Positions 55,470 to 64,000 of a stretch of DNA of 64,000 nucleotides are shown piece by piece. Made by a program: the position numbers and the translations under genes. This DNA comes from Bacterioplanes sp. (lineage in GTDB: Bacteria; Pseudomonadota; Gammaproteobacteria; Pseudomonadales; Oceanobacteraceae), in contig JACUUC010000007.1 of assembly GCA_014859445.1 (NCBI GenBank), positions 1 through 64,000 of the forward strand. Direction: 5' to 3'. The notes below the pieces were generated by a model. That model was not told the DNA's origin and searched no databases. It saw only the letters and a list, made by a program, of their open reading frames with translations. Every line of letters starts with the position of its first letter. Within the stretch, counting starts at the first letter, position 1.

Positions 55470-55852
55470 TGGCTAAATTCTACGTTATGATGAAAACGCA
55501 CCACCAAGTCGATATTGCCCACCAAGCTTGTGCGTTTCTCATAGGGCCAATCCAGCGTCAGTTGGCGATTACTGCGGGTAATACGCAAGCCTTCTAACGG
55601 AGCCTGCAAATCATTACTGCTCAATATTCTCTGCACGTGTGCTTCGATGTCCTGAGGGCGCTCCGCCACACTCACAGAGCCGGATTCTTGCCACTGAGTT
55701 AACGCGTTACCAATGCGATAATCCTGCCAGTACATCGGAATCACATTAATGGCTGTACGCACCACAATAATGCCCACTAACACCAGCAGTAACATGCCAA
55801 CCAAACCGACTCCGCGCTGCGATACTGGCGAGGCTAAACGCAACATAGCCAT
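55466..55852 (-). CDS. DUF4845 family membrane protein
   Basis: 128 residues with one N-terminal helix (about 14-36, GVGLVGMLLLVLVGIIVV) followed by a small soluble domain (about 37-128). It resembles pilin-like or T2SS-type N-termini. This family typically lies between lepB and rnc. Here lepB is absent and DUF4845 follows lepA directly, with a one-base stop/start overlap. Function unknown. Confidence 0.8.
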   Translation of the reverse strand: MAMLRLASPVSQRGVGLVGMLLLVLVGIIVVRTAINVIPMYWQDYRIGNALTQWQESGSVSVAERPQDIEAHVQRILSSNDLQAPLEGLRITRSNRQLTLDWPYEKRTSLVGNIDLVVRFHHNVEFSQ

Positions 55853-57651
55853 TAATCATCCACCCGCAATACCGCTAAAAAGGCTTCTTGTGGTATCTCA
55901 ACGTTACCGATTTGCTTCATGCGCTTTTTGCCTTCCTTTTGCTTTTGCAGCAGTTTTTTCTTACGGCTCACGTCACCACCGTAACATTTGGCCGTCACGT
56001 TCTTGCGCAACGCCTTAACCGTGGTACGCGCCACCACTTGGTTACCCATGGCCGCTTGAATGGCCACATCGAACATTTGGCGCGGGATCAATTCTTTCAT
56101 TTTTTCAGTCAAAATCGCACCACGACGACGCACACTGTCGCGATGCATGATCACGGCAAGCGCATCCACTCGATCACCATTCACCAACACATCCAATCGC
56201 ACGAGTGGTGCCTCTTGGAAGCGAACAAAGGAGTAATCCAGCGACGCAAAACCGCGACTGGCCGATTTGATGCGATCAAAGAAATCCATCACCACTTCAC
56301 CGAGCGGCAACTCGTATTTGAGGGCGACTTGGCTGCCGGTGAATTGCATGTCTAACTGCACACCGCGCTTTTCAATACACAAGGAAATGACGTTACCCAA
56401 ATATTGCTCCGGCACCAAAATATTGGCCTCACAAATGGGTTCGCGCATTTCTTCAATGGTACCGGCATCGGGCAACTTCGATGGATTATCAACCTCAATG
56501 ATATCGCCTTTACGCGTTAACACCTGATAAATCACCGTCGGTGCAGTGGTAATCAGATCCAGATCGTATTCACGTTCCAAGCGCTCTTGAATGATTTCCA
56601 TGTGCAGCATACCCAAGAAGCCGCAACGAAAGCCAAAACCTAAGGCATCCGAGTTTTCAGGTTCAAAAAATAATGACGCGTCGTTCAATGATAATTTTTC
56701 TAGCGCATCACGGAATGACTCAAAATCATCCGAGCTTACGGGAAACAAACCGGCGTAGACTTGCGGCTTGACCTTTTTAAAACCCGGCAAAATAGCCGTA
56801 TCAGGGTGTTTGGCACTGACAATGGTATCCCCCACAGGCGCACCGTGAATGTCTTTGATACCCGCAACAATATAACCCACTTCCCCTGTACCCAAGCGCC
56901 CGGTCTCTTTCCGCTTAGGGGTGAAAATACCCACGCCATCGACACCATGATCACGACCGGTCGATTTCAAGCGAATTTTATCCCCTTTACGGATCTCGCC
57001 ATTTTTAACACGAACTAAAGACACCACGCCCAAATAGGAATCGAACCACGAATCAATAATCAGTGCTTGCAGTGGTGCATCGGGATCACCTTCTGGAGCA
57101 GGCACATGCGCTACCAAGTCTTCTAAAACATCTTCAATGTTCAAACCACTTTTGGCACTGCAACGAACCGCTTCGGTGGCGTCAATACCAATAATGTCTT
57201 CAATCTCTTGCGCCACACGATCCGGATCGGCCTGTGGTAAATCCATTTTATTCAGTACTGGACGAACCTCTAATCCCTGCTCAATGGCGGTATAACAGTT
57301 CGCTACCGACTGGGCTTCAACGCCTTGTGCGGCATCGACCACCAGCAAAGCCCCTTCACAGGCCGAGAGCGAACGAGACACTTCGTAACTAAAATCCACG
57401 TGCCCCGGTGTATCAATGAAATTCAATTGATACGTTTCACCATTACGCGCGGTGTAATCCAAGGTCACACTTTGTGCTTTGATGGTGATCCCACGCTCGC
57501 GTTCAATATCCATAGAATCAAGGACTTGCGCTTGCATTTCACGATCACTCAAACCACCACAAACCTGAATAAAACGGTCTGACAAGGTCGATTTGCCGTG
57601 ATCAATATGGGCAATAATGGAAAAATTACGAATGTGGTCCAACTGGCTCAC
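55852..57651 (-). CDS. lepA: Elongation factor 4
   Basis: 599 residues, the standard length. G1 [13 protein letters not shown]3 DTPGHVDF, G4 NKMD, the LepA-specific domain and C-terminal region with [13 protein letters not shown] are all present. LepA is a translational GTPase that affects ribosome assembly or back-translocation. The start codon is GTG with a weak GGGTTG upstream. It heads the chain lepA-DUF4845-rnc-era-recO-pdxJ-acpS, all closely spaced. Confidence 0.97.
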   Translation of the reverse strand: MSQLDHIRNFSIIAHIDHGKSTLSDRFIQVCGGLSDREMQAQVLDSMDIERERGITIKAQSVTLDYTARNGETYQLNFIDTPGHVDFSYEVSRSLSACEGALLVVDAAQGVEAQSVANCYTAIEQGLEVRPVLNKMDLPQADPDRVAQEIEDIIGIDATEAVRCSAKSGLNIEDVLEDLVAHVPAPEGDPDAPLQALIIDSWFDSYLGVVSLVRVKNGEIRKGDKIRLKSTGRDHGVDGVGIFTPKRKETGRLGTGEVGYIVAGIKDIHGAPVGDTIVSAKHPDTAILPGFKKVKPQVYAGLFPVSSDDFESFRDALEKLSLNDASLFFEPENSDALGFGFRCGFLGMLHMEIIQERLEREYDLDLITTAPTVIYQVLTRKGDIIEVDNPSKLPDAGTIEEMREPICEANILVPEQYLGNVISLCIEKRGVQLDMQFTGSQVALKYELPLGEVVMDFFDRIKSASRGFASLDYSFVRFQEAPLVRLDVLVNGDRVDALAVIMHRDSVRRRGAILTEKMKELIPRQMFDVAIQAAMGNQVVARTTVKALRKNVTAKCYGGDVSRKKKLLQKQKEGKKRMKQIGNVEIPQEAFLAVLRVDD

Positions 57652-57694
57652 TGAGACAACCCGATAGTTGATGAAAATGGGTTTGGATTTTACA

Positions 57695-57739
57695 AGAAAG
57701 GCGCGCTAAAGGCTAACAGCCAATGTACTTTAACGCGCC
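57695..57739 (-). terminator. Hairpin after degP
   Basis: GGCGCGCTAAAG (57700-57711) pairs with CTTTAACGCGCC (57728-57739) with one mismatch around a 16-base loop. On the minus strand it is followed by TTTCTTGTAAAA. It separates the sigma-E operon from lepA, so it is probably a terminator of modest strength. Confidence 0.65.
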
Positions 57740-57762
57740 GAGTATCAGAATACGAACCGTGA

Positions 57763-59151
57763 TTACTGTGGAATACGCAACGGAATGAACATGGCCGATC
57801 CTCGACGGACAATACGGACATGAATATTGCGATCAGCAGGTAACTGCGCAACGATACGCTCAAAATCGGCGACGTTACGAATCGTTGCCCCATTGATCAT
57901 GGTAATCACATCATCACGAACAATACCGGCTTGTGCCGCAGGACCCTCATTGACCGCTCGCACCCAAACCCCATCTCCGACTCGCTGGCGCTGAGTCTCA
58001 TTCAAGTCAGACACCACTAACGCCAAACGATTACGGTGATTTTCATGTGAGGGTGATCGCGAACCGGCCACTTCCGCACCATCACCATCCGGTAATGCGC
58101 CAACCGTGACCTGTATCGTTTCACGCTTACCTTGTCGAACAATATCGAGAGGCACTTTCGTGCCTGGGCTCACACGTCCCACTCGATGCGGTAAATCCGC
58201 AGAACGTTCAATCTCATGACCAGAAAAATGCGTAATAATATCACCATTCTGCAAACCGGCTTGCTCAGCAGGGCCATCACGAACCACTTGTGCGACCAGC
58301 GCACCAGCGGCTTTGTCCAAGCCAAACGAGTCGGCCAACTCTTTACTGACTTCCTGAATCACCACACCCAGCCAACCACGACTGACACGGCCTTTTTCTT
58401 TCAATTGCTCCGCAACATCCACGGCCACACTCATAGGGATTGCGAACGACACACCCATAAAGCCACCCGAGCGTGTGTAAATTTGCGAGTTAATGCCCAC
58501 AACCTCACCGCGCAAGTTAAACAATGGGCCACCCGAATTACCTGGATTGATGGCCACATCCGTTTGAATAAAGGGTACGTAATTTTCATTGGGTAAATTG
58601 CGCCCGATCGCACTGACAATGCCCGCCGTGACGGAATAATCAAAGCCGAAAGGCGATCCTATCGCGACCACCCACTCACCCACCTCCAAACGATCTGAGT
58701 CACCTATTTTCACGGTAGGCAAGCGTTTTGCATCCACTTTTAATAACGCCAAATCCGAACTGGGGTCGGAGCCGACTAAGGTAGCGTTCAATTCTCGCCG
58801 ATCATTCAAGCGCACGACAATCTCGGAGGCATCTTTTACTACGTGATTATTGGTCAAAATATAACCATCACGAGAAACAATAAATCCCGATCCGAGCGAA
58901 GTTCGTTCATTCTGCCCATGCGGCGAAGGCGTTGGCACACCAAAGAAGTGTCGAAAAATATCGGGCACATCATCAGGTACCCCATGAAATTGACGCGCCG
59001 ATTGATTGGCACGCTGAACCGTACTGATATTCACAACCGCAGGAGATGTGTCTTTCACCAACTGACGAAAATCGGGCAATGCGGCATGGGACACAGCCAC
59101 ACTACCGACCATCAAACAGCAAAGGACCACGACGCGAGTCAACAGAGTCAT
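57763..59151 (-). CDS. degP: Periplasmic serine protease DegP/MucD
   Basis: 462 residues. Signal peptide about 1-23 (ending SHA). The trypsin-like domain has the triad H103 (NNHVV), D133 (SSDLALL) and S207 (NSGGPL), followed by two PDZ domains (about 245-330 and 375-455). It degrades misfolded envelope proteins. As last gene of the sigma-E operon it corresponds to MucD of Pseudomonas. AAGGT lies 9 bases before the ATG. It is 10 bases after rseC. Confidence 0.96.
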   Translation of the reverse strand: MTLLTRVVVLCCLMVGSVAVSHAALPDFRQLVKDTSPAVVNISTVQRANQSARQFHGVPDDVPDIFRHFFGVPTPSPHGQNERTSLGSGFIVSRDGYILTNNHVVKDASEIVVRLNDRRELNATLVGSDPSSDLALLKVDAKRLPTVKIGDSDRLEVGEWVVAIGSPFGFDYSVTAGIVSAIGRNLPNENYVPFIQTDVAINPGNSGGPLFNLRGEVVGINSQIYTRSGGFMGVSFAIPMSVAVDVAEQLKEKGRVSRGWLGVVIQEVSKELADSFGLDKAAGALVAQVVRDGPAEQAGLQNGDIITHFSGHEIERSADLPHRVGRVSPGTKVPLDIVRQGKRETIQVTVGALPDGDGAEVAGSRSPSHENHRNRLALVVSDLNETQRQRVGDGVWVRAVNEGPAAQAGIVRDDVITMINGATIRNVADFERIVAQLPADRNIHVRIVRRGSAMFIPLRIPQ

Positions 59152-59161
59152 AACATTACCT

Positions 59162-59608
59162 TTACGATGGATTGATAGGAGTTAATACAGAAACGGTATG
59201 ACAACCTTCTGCCAAGGTCGGTTGCCACGAATGACGGCCAGCCCAATAACGAGCCAAACCAAAACCCAACAGCAAGCCAACGCTGGCACCGAATAATGCC
59301 GTCAACTCACCGAGCCAAGCCTGACCTAACATGGCACCCACGATCATGACAAGCAATGGCAAACCATACAAGGTCAATGCACTAAGGGCTACGCCACCCT
59401 GCGGCATGACCAACACGACTTGATCCCCAACACGGTAACCATGATCAGGGGCATCAACCCACAACCGCATAGGTCGGCCGAGTTGCTGCAGCGTACGCTG
59501 ACCACAACCTGTGCGAACACGGCAGCTTTGACAGGCACTCTGCTTCACCGCCTCAACCCAAACACCGTGTTGTTGGCTGTCTACCACATGCACTATTTCT
59601 TGATTCAT
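59162..59608 (-). CDS. rseC: RseC/MucC family membrane protein
   Basis: 148 residues. A cysteine cluster near the N-terminus (ACQSCRVRTGC, with C-x2-C-x6-C spacing) is followed by two helices (about 72-95 and 100-120). The family is named for RseC and for SoxR-reducing proteins, and links envelope stress control with redox or electron transport. It lies between rseB and degP, as mucC does in Pseudomonas. A 62-base gap separates it from rseB. Confidence 0.9.
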   Translation of the reverse strand: MNQEIVHVVDSQQHGVWVEAVKQSACQSCRVRTGCGQRTLQQLGRPMRLWVDAPDHGYRVGDQVVLVMPQGGVALSALTLYGLPLLVMIVGAMLGQAWLGELTALFGASVGLLLGFGLARYWAGRHSWQPTLAEGCHTVSVLTPINPS

Positions 59609-59670
59609 AACCGAATGTCTTTCCTAAACGATACGCCATCCACAAGCGAACATCATAAAACAGACAATCA

Positions 59671-60600
59671 TTAAGGACGAGTAATGGATGATGCAATCTT
59701 TTCCGCCGTGAATTTGGGTATCTCGCCCACCACCGCAATACGCACCTGTTGTTGTTCATGGGCTTGATAACGCACTACCGCCGTCGTAGCGCCCCATTGA
59801 CGCACCATACTCGGCATACTGGGTTCTTGCTCAAAATGCACAAACACCGTAAATGCAGCCAAGCCGTCGCTGTACATGCGAGTAATCAAACGCTGTTGCT
59901 CATCTTCACGCACCGACTGCGAGGCAACACTAAAACCTCGCGGTAACCAATTGGCGTGCCACTGCTGCAGAGAATCGTGTTGATCATCTTGCAGGGACTG
60001 AACCGGCATCGCCGTAAAATGGGCTTGATCATCCGGTTCAAAAGTCGCGCGCGGGATGTCATGTCCTATCTCGACATCCGCAAACTGCAAGCGCTCTAAT
60101 GTTTGACCTTCAAGGTTCAGTAATTCCGACGCCAACAACAACGCCGTTGACGTGTCCAGCCACAATCGATAACTGTAGCGATATCGATCACGAGTCATGA
60201 TGTTAATTTGCTGTGCCATGCGTCCGGCAATGCGCTGCTGATCCCCCAAGCTCAACTCATATACGGCGCTCAGATCGGCCGAAGCATGGATCAGTCCTTG
60301 CGTCAACGGATTCGCTGGACTTGGGTTGCGGTCGTCATTTTTAGCACCATGACGGATGATGGCACGAGGATCGCCGGTCAAGTGCAACAGCTTTTCGTGT
60401 TCAACGCCATCAATCACGGCATGATGAACGGCCAATGTTTCCCAGTGGGTGCGACCACCATAGACCAACGTTCCTTGATAGTTCACATGCTTAATCGCAA
60501 GAGACATTCGTTCTAGCCACTCTCTTGCTGTTTGGCCATCATCAGCCATTAGCGGCACACTGAATAGCAAGACAACGAAATAGGCCATGCGATGAATCAC
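59671..60600 (-). CDS. rseB: Sigma-E regulator RseB/MucB
   Basis: 309 residues with a signal peptide (about 1-18). The two-domain layout begins AREWLERMSLAIKHVNYQGTLVYGGRTHWETLAVHHAVIDGVEHEKLLHLTGDPRAIIR (split over residues 24-82) and shows the LolA-like N-terminal domain of RseB. It binds the periplasmic part of the anti-sigma factor and senses lipopolysaccharide or misfolded lipoproteins. The ATG overlaps the rseA stop by four bases. Confidence 0.95.
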   Translation of the reverse strand: MIHRMAYFVVLLFSVPLMADDGQTAREWLERMSLAIKHVNYQGTLVYGGRTHWETLAVHHAVIDGVEHEKLLHLTGDPRAIIRHGAKNDDRNPSPANPLTQGLIHASADLSAVYELSLGDQQRIAGRMAQQINIMTRDRYRYSYRLWLDTSTALLLASELLNLEGQTLERLQFADVEIGHDIPRATFEPDDQAHFTAMPVQSLQDDQHDSLQQWHANWLPRGFSVASQSVREDEQQRLITRMYSDGLAAFTVFVHFEQEPSMPSMVRQWGATTAVVRYQAHEQQQVRIAVVGEIPKFTAEKIASSITRP

Positions 60601-61196
60601 GGTTGGGCATCTCCTGCTCGTTCAAATGTCGCCACTCGAGCAAATGGCATCATACCTCGACCTTGATTCAGGGCGGCGTGTTCGGTATGACGTAGTAAAT
60701 ATTCTTGCAACATACGCTGCCCATGCTCAAGCTGCTCAACATCCACCTCAGGGGCAAGATTGGACGTTGAAGCGACGACCGCAGCAGGCGCTGTCGAGTG
60801 ATTGGCCATCACGGGCACGTCATTGACATCGGCGTAAAAACGCACACCGATGAGCACCGCTAACGTGACCGACGCTGCAACGGCCACAGAAGACATCCAG
60901 CCTCGTTGCGGCGCGTCTGCTTTCGCATCCAACGATGCCGACGATTGATGAACTGTTGTCATTAGCGGTGTGATTTCGTCCATCGGCTCACCATCAATGG
61001 CCTGCATGATGCCACGAGATAAATCCACTGTCGCAACGGCTTCATCACGCATCAATGCGCTCATCATTTGGTAGCGTAGCCATTTTTCACGGCACGCAGA
61101 GTCCTGCTCTAATTCGTTCAGCACACGCCGAAGTTCTAACTCATCGCATTCGCCGTCAACCAACGCCGACAAGGATTCATTTATACGTTCATTCAT
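60597..61196 (-). CDS. rseA: Anti-sigma-E factor RseA/MucA
   Basis: 199 residues. The N-terminal cytoplasmic domain (about 1-85) begins MNERINESLSALVDGECDELELRRVLNEL, the sigma-binding fold, in the first 29 residues. One transmembrane helix (about 101-122) and a periplasmic tail ending in the family motif GRGMMPFARVATFE follow. Proteolysis of this protein by envelope proteases frees sigma-E. Its periplasmic end closely resembles MucA. It lies 11 bases after rpoE. Confidence 0.95.
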   Translation of the reverse strand: MNERINESLSALVDGECDELELRRVLNELEQDSACREKWLRYQMMSALMRDEAVATVDLSRGIMQAIDGEPMDEITPLMTTVHQSSASLDAKADAPQRGWMSSVAVAASVTLAVLIGVRFYADVNDVPVMANHSTAPAAVVASTSNLAPEVDVEQLEHGQRMLQEYLLRHTEHAALNQGRGMMPFARVATFERAGDAQP

Positions 61197-61206
61197 GGTT
61201 CACCTC

Positions 61207-61800
61207 TTAACACGATACGGCGACAGACAATAAAGGCTGCATCCGTTTATCTATGGCTTCTCGCGCTCGAAAAATTCGGGAGCGAACAGTGCCGATCGGG
61301 CAATCCATTACTTCGGCGATCTCTTCATAACTCAGGCCATCCAACTCTCGCAACGTCACGGCCATACGCAGTTCTTCAGGGAGTTGTTCTATGGCGTCAA
61401 ACACCACCGCACGCAATTGATCGCGCTGCAACAACGCATCCGGCGTGGCAATGTCTTGCATGGCCTGCTCATCAGGGAAAAAGCTGGCGTCGTCCAAATC
61501 AACGTCTTGCGTTGGGGTACGGCGGCCACGACTGACCAGATGATTCTTGGCCGTATTCACCGCAATTCGATACATCCACGTGTAAAAGGCACTTTCACCA
61601 CGAAAACTCGGTAACGCACGAAACGCCTTAATGAATGCTTCTTGCGTCACGTCTTGTGCTTCTGAAAAATCATGGATAAAACGCCCAACCAGCGACAAGA
61701 TGCGATGCTGATATTTGATCACCAATAAATCAAAGGCGCGACGGTCACCCTTCTGCACGCGTGCCACTAATTGCTGATCCGTTTGTTGATGGTCTGCCAT
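61207..61800 (-). CDS. rpoE: RNA polymerase sigma factor RpoE/AlgU
   Basis: 197-residue ECF sigma factor. Region 2 is FDLLVIKYQHRILSLVGRFI with DVTQEAFIKAFRAL, and region 4 is IEQLPEELRMAVTLRELDGLSYEEIAEVM with PIGTVRSRIFRAREAI. It directs transcription of envelope-stress genes from GAACTT-type promoters, one of which lies upstream of this gene. The ATG at 61800 follows GGAAG at 6 bases. The frame is open a long way upstream but without family likeness. It is the first gene of rpoE-rseA-rseB-rseC-degP. Confidence 0.97.
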   Translation of the reverse strand: MADHQQTDQQLVARVQKGDRRAFDLLVIKYQHRILSLVGRFIHDFSEAQDVTQEAFIKAFRALPSFRGESAFYTWMYRIAVNTAKNHLVSRGRRTPTQDVDLDDASFFPDEQAMQDIATPDALLQRDQLRAVVFDAIEQLPEELRMAVTLRELDGLSYEEIAEVMDCPIGTVRSRIFRAREAIDKRMQPLLSVAVSC

Positions 61801-61884
61801 TCTATCTTCCGCTGTTCTTTGCTGCGGATGCTCCGCTAATGCAAGATGGGTCACGATACCTTCCTCCGCTTCCGTTATACAGAG

Positions 61885-61912
61885 ATAGATTATGCGAACC
61901 TGGGTAAGTTCA
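61885..61912 (-). promoter_or_regulatory. Sigma-E promoter of the rpoE operon
   Basis: On the minus strand TGAACTT (61906-61912) is followed after 16 bases by TCTAT (61885-61889). This fits the GGAACTT-N16-TCTGA pattern of RpoE/AlgU promoters with few deviations, and predicts a leader of about 75 bases before rpoE. It suggests autoregulation. Confidence 0.7.
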
Positions 61913-61947
61913 GTGACAAGCAAAGAAAAATGCAGCCTGCATTCATA

Positions 61948-61976
61948 TTCCCAACCCCTAGTGGACACAGTATAGT
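61948..61976 (+). promoter_or_regulatory. nadB: Sigma-70 promoter of nadB
   Basis: TTCCCA (61948-61953) and TATAGT (61971-61976) lie 17 bases apart, about 30 bases upstream of the nadB start. The -10 box is good and the -35 box is weak. Confidence 0.5.
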
Positions 61977-62005
61977 GCGACTTTCTGCGCAACGAACTGC
62001 TTTTT

Positions 62006-63610
62006 ATGAATTCTTCTCTTTCGTTCGATGTTCTTATTGTCGGTAGTGGGGCCGCAGGCTTAACACTCGGCTTGTCGTTACCAGAACACTTGCGTGTCGC
62101 CATCATCAGCAAAGATCAATTGGATGCTGGCTCTACTCGCTGGGCACAAGGTGGCGTTGCCGCCGTGCTCGATCAAGAAGACAGTGTCGAAGCGCACGTT
62201 CAAGACACGCTCATTGCCGGTGCTGGACTGTGCCATGAACCGGCCGTTCGCTTTACCGTTGAGCAGTCAACGCAAGCCATTCAATGGTTGATTGACCTTG
62301 GCGTACCCTTTACCCAAGAAGGCGAAAAATTTCATTTAACCCGAGAAGGCGGCCACAGTGCGCGACGCATTATTCACGCCGCCGACGCGACGGGCTTGGC
62401 CATTTCAGACACACTGCTTAACTGCGTTAAAACGCGCGCTAATATCACCTTACTGCATAATTACATCGCCATTGACTTAATCACTCGTGAAAAACTCGGC
62501 CTTAACGGACAAGGGTGTGTGGGTGCTTACTTCCTCAATAATGACAGCGGTTATGTTGATGTGATTACTGCGCGAGCAACGGTTCTTGCGACGGGTGGTG
62601 CCAGTAAAGCGTATTTGTACACCAGCAACCCAGATGGCGCATCGGGGGATGGCATTGCCATGGCATTTCGCGCAGGTTGTCGAGTCGCCAACATGGAATT
62701 CAACCAATTCCACCCAACCTGTCTTTACCACCCTCAGGCTAAGTCATTTTTAATTACCGAAGCCGTTCGCGGCGAAGGTGGCCGACTGCTGCTGCCCGAT
62801 GGCGAGCCGTTCATGCACCGCTTTGATGCGCGCGGCGAATTAGCGCCTCGCGACATTGTCGCCCGCGCCATTGACCACGAAATGAAACGCTTGGGTGCCG
62901 ATTGCCTGTTCTTGAATATCAGCCATAAACCGGCCGAGTTCATCAAAGAGCATTTTCCGACGATTTACGAACGGTGCGCCGAGCTGGGCATCGACATTAC
63001 CAGTCAGCCCATTCCTGTCGTACCAGCCGCGCATTACACCTGTGGCGGTGTCGTCACCGACATTTGCGGACGTACCGACATACCTCATCTGTACGCCATC
63101 GGTGAAACGGCCAGCACGGGGTTACATGGTGCCAACCGATTGGCCAGTAACTCACTCTTGGAATGCTTTGTCTTTGCCCGCTCAGCGGCGACACACATTG
63201 CCGCTAATATGGATCTTGAGGCTGACATTCCGACGGCTCCGGTATGGGATGACAGCCAAGTAAAAGACTCCGACGAAGATGTCGTTATCTCCCATAACTG
63301 GGATGAACTGCGTCGCTTCATGTGGGATTATGTTGGCATTGTCAGAACCACCAAACGCTTACTGCGCGCCAAACATCGGGTGCATTTGCTGCGCCAAGAA
63401 ATTCAAGAATTCTATCGCAACTACCATGTCTCAAACGACTTATTGGAGTTGCGCAATTTGGTGGACGTAGCGGATGTTATTATTCGCTCGGCCTTGCTAC
63501 GCAAAGAAAGTCGAGGATTACACTATTCTCGCGATTACCCCGATGCCCTACCGCGAGCATTTGATACGGTACTCACGCCCAAATACCTAAAGGAACTCGG
63601 TGAACTATAA
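62006..63610 (+). CDS. nadB: L-aspartate oxidase
   Basis: 534 residues, FAD enzyme that oxidises aspartate to iminoaspartate in NAD synthesis. The dinucleotide motif [15 protein letters not shown] is at about residues 10-25. Active-site segments [29 protein letters not shown] and [12 protein letters not shown] are intact. It also shows the succinate-dehydrogenase-like TCGGVVTD. It is divergent from rpoE, the usual arrangement. The last 6 bases overlap the convergent YgfX-like gene. Confidence 0.97.
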   Translation: MNSSLSFDVLIVGSGAAGLTLGLSLPEHLRVAIISKDQLDAGSTRWAQGGVAAVLDQEDSVEAHVQDTLIAGAGLCHEPAVRFTVEQSTQAIQWLIDLGVPFTQEGEKFHLTREGGHSARRIIHAADATGLAISDTLLNCVKTRANITLLHNYIAIDLITREKLGLNGQGCVGAYFLNNDSGYVDVITARATVLATGGASKAYLYTSNPDGASGDGIAMAFRAGCRVANMEFNQFHPTCLYHPQAKSFLITEAVRGEGGRLLLPDGEPFMHRFDARGELAPRDIVARAIDHEMKRLGADCLFLNISHKPAEFIKEHFPTIYERCAELGIDITSQPIPVVPAAHYTCGGVVTDICGRTDIPHLYAIGETASTGLHGANRLASNSLLECFVFARSAATHIAANMDLEADIPTAPVWDDSQVKDSDEDVVISHNWDELRRFMWDYVGIVRTTKRLLRAKHRVHLLRQEIQEFYRNYHVSNDLLELRNLVDVADVIIRSALLRKESRGLHYSRDYPDALPRAFDTVLTPKYLKELGEL

Positions 63611-64000
63611 ATCGGGATACAGTATCCGCCGTAATTGCTGAAATTCGGCCGGGCTGGTAAAGGAGTCGGGCCGGAATAGCCAACGCTGCCAAGGCCAATG
63701 GCCATATTGCCAAATCACCAAATCTGGACGTTTAACCGACCCCGAACATAATCGAACTGACCGCCAGGCGCCGTCACCCACATCACACCACCAACCTTGT
63801 TCATCGCGATGCAATACCCAGCCTACCTGCTGAGGGTAGCGAGACCAACACCAAAAGCCCACGACCAACAGCAACACGACAACCAGCCAACCAATTTGAG
63901 CGATGGCCGACGCCCATAATGCACTGCCCATGAAAGCGAGTAGCAGAAACAACAGCAAAGCCGTCATTCCATCAAGGTGACGCTGGCGCTTAGACGGCAG
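63605..64000 (-). CDS. YgfX-like small membrane protein (partial)
   Basis: The frame is open to the right edge of the window without a stop, so the N-terminus is cut. The visible start reads [25 protein letters not shown], with the PS-x-R-x motif beginning the first helix and a second helix near the middle ([17 protein letters not shown]). This resembles YgfX (CptA), which commonly lies beside nadB and sdhE. The C-terminal half contains [18 protein letters not shown]. An ATG at 63967 is the first inside the window but probably not the true start. Confidence 0.55.
   Translation of the reverse strand: MPSKRQRHLDGMTALLLFLLLAFMGSALWASAIAQIGWLVVVLLLVVGFWCWSRYPQQVGWVLHRDEQGWWCDVGDGAWRSVRLCSGSVKRPDLVIWQYGHWPWQRWLFRPDSFTSPAEFQQLRRILYPDL

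Noticed and set aside
57049-57075. tRNA-like TTCGAACC-type stretch inside lepA
   Set aside because: No cloverleaf arms around it; it is lepA coding sequence.

Overview
This 64 kb window is an ordinary, densely packed chromosomal segment of a gammaproteobacterium. Gene content and order suggest a marine member of the Oceanospirillales/Pseudomonadales side. The evidence is an intact nadB / rpoE(algU)-rseA-rseB-rseC-degP(mucD) / lepA-rnc-era-recO-pdxJ-acpS block, the barA(gacS) / cysM-rlmD-relA-mazG block, and an MvaT-like rather than enterobacterial H-NS-like C-terminal domain in the first gene. The genus is inference. I see no rRNA or tRNA gene, CRISPR array, insertion sequence or prophage, and no stretch that looks recently acquired.

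Layout. 1-5.5 kb: a terminator, an MvaT/H-NS-like protein, a BASS-family transporter, a cold-shock protein behind a structured leader, a DUF1289 protein, a hyi/glxR-like pair and an HDOD protein. 5.5-8.8 kb: a three-gene operon of a retropepsin-like lipoprotein, an inactive transglutaminase with membrane helices, and a RimK-like ATP-grasp ligase. This is a predicted but poorly understood envelope amidoligase system. 8.9-12.4 kb: DUF3087, thrC, DUF2947 and two complementary bacterioferritin subunits, apparently one transcription unit ending in a strong terminator. 12.5-19.9 kb: a four-gene oligopeptide-type ABC importer with unusual membrane anchoring, then an Old Yellow Enzyme. 20-25.6 kb: a lipoprotein, tilS and dnaE. 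25.7-34.1 kb: mostly single accessory genes (M14-type deacylase, two solute-binding proteins, TatD, a small SutA-like protein, DUF1275, VF530, a glycosyltransferase, a membrane protein with an internal repeat, an ART-like protein). 34.2-46.8 kb: a membrane-anchored cold-shock-domain protein, slyX, plsB, rsmJ-uppP, tsaB, adk, ppc, mazG and relA. 46.8-53.9 kb: rlmD, cysM, barA, acpS, pdxJ and recO. 53.9-64 kb: era, rnc, DUF4845, lepA, the sigma-E envelope-stress operon, nadB, and a YgfX-like gene cut by the window edge.

How the genes fit together. The sigma-E operon encodes the sigma factor, its membrane anti-sigma factor, the periplasmic co-regulator, RseC and the DegP protease, and has a recognisable sigma-E promoter of its own. 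lepA through acpS are chained by 1-4 nt stop/start overlaps, except for a 12 nt gap before pdxJ. relA and mazG are coupled by a one-base overlap, with rlmD close upstream. Five convergent gene pairs overlap at their 3' ends. The usual lepB (between lepA and rnc) and accA (between dnaE and tilS) are absent from their customary places.

Most of the window is well-known biology. The least explained parts are the ATP-grasp/transglutaminase/retropepsin trio, the anchored peptide transporter, the membrane cold-shock protein, the ART-like protein and several dyad-symmetric intergenic sites.
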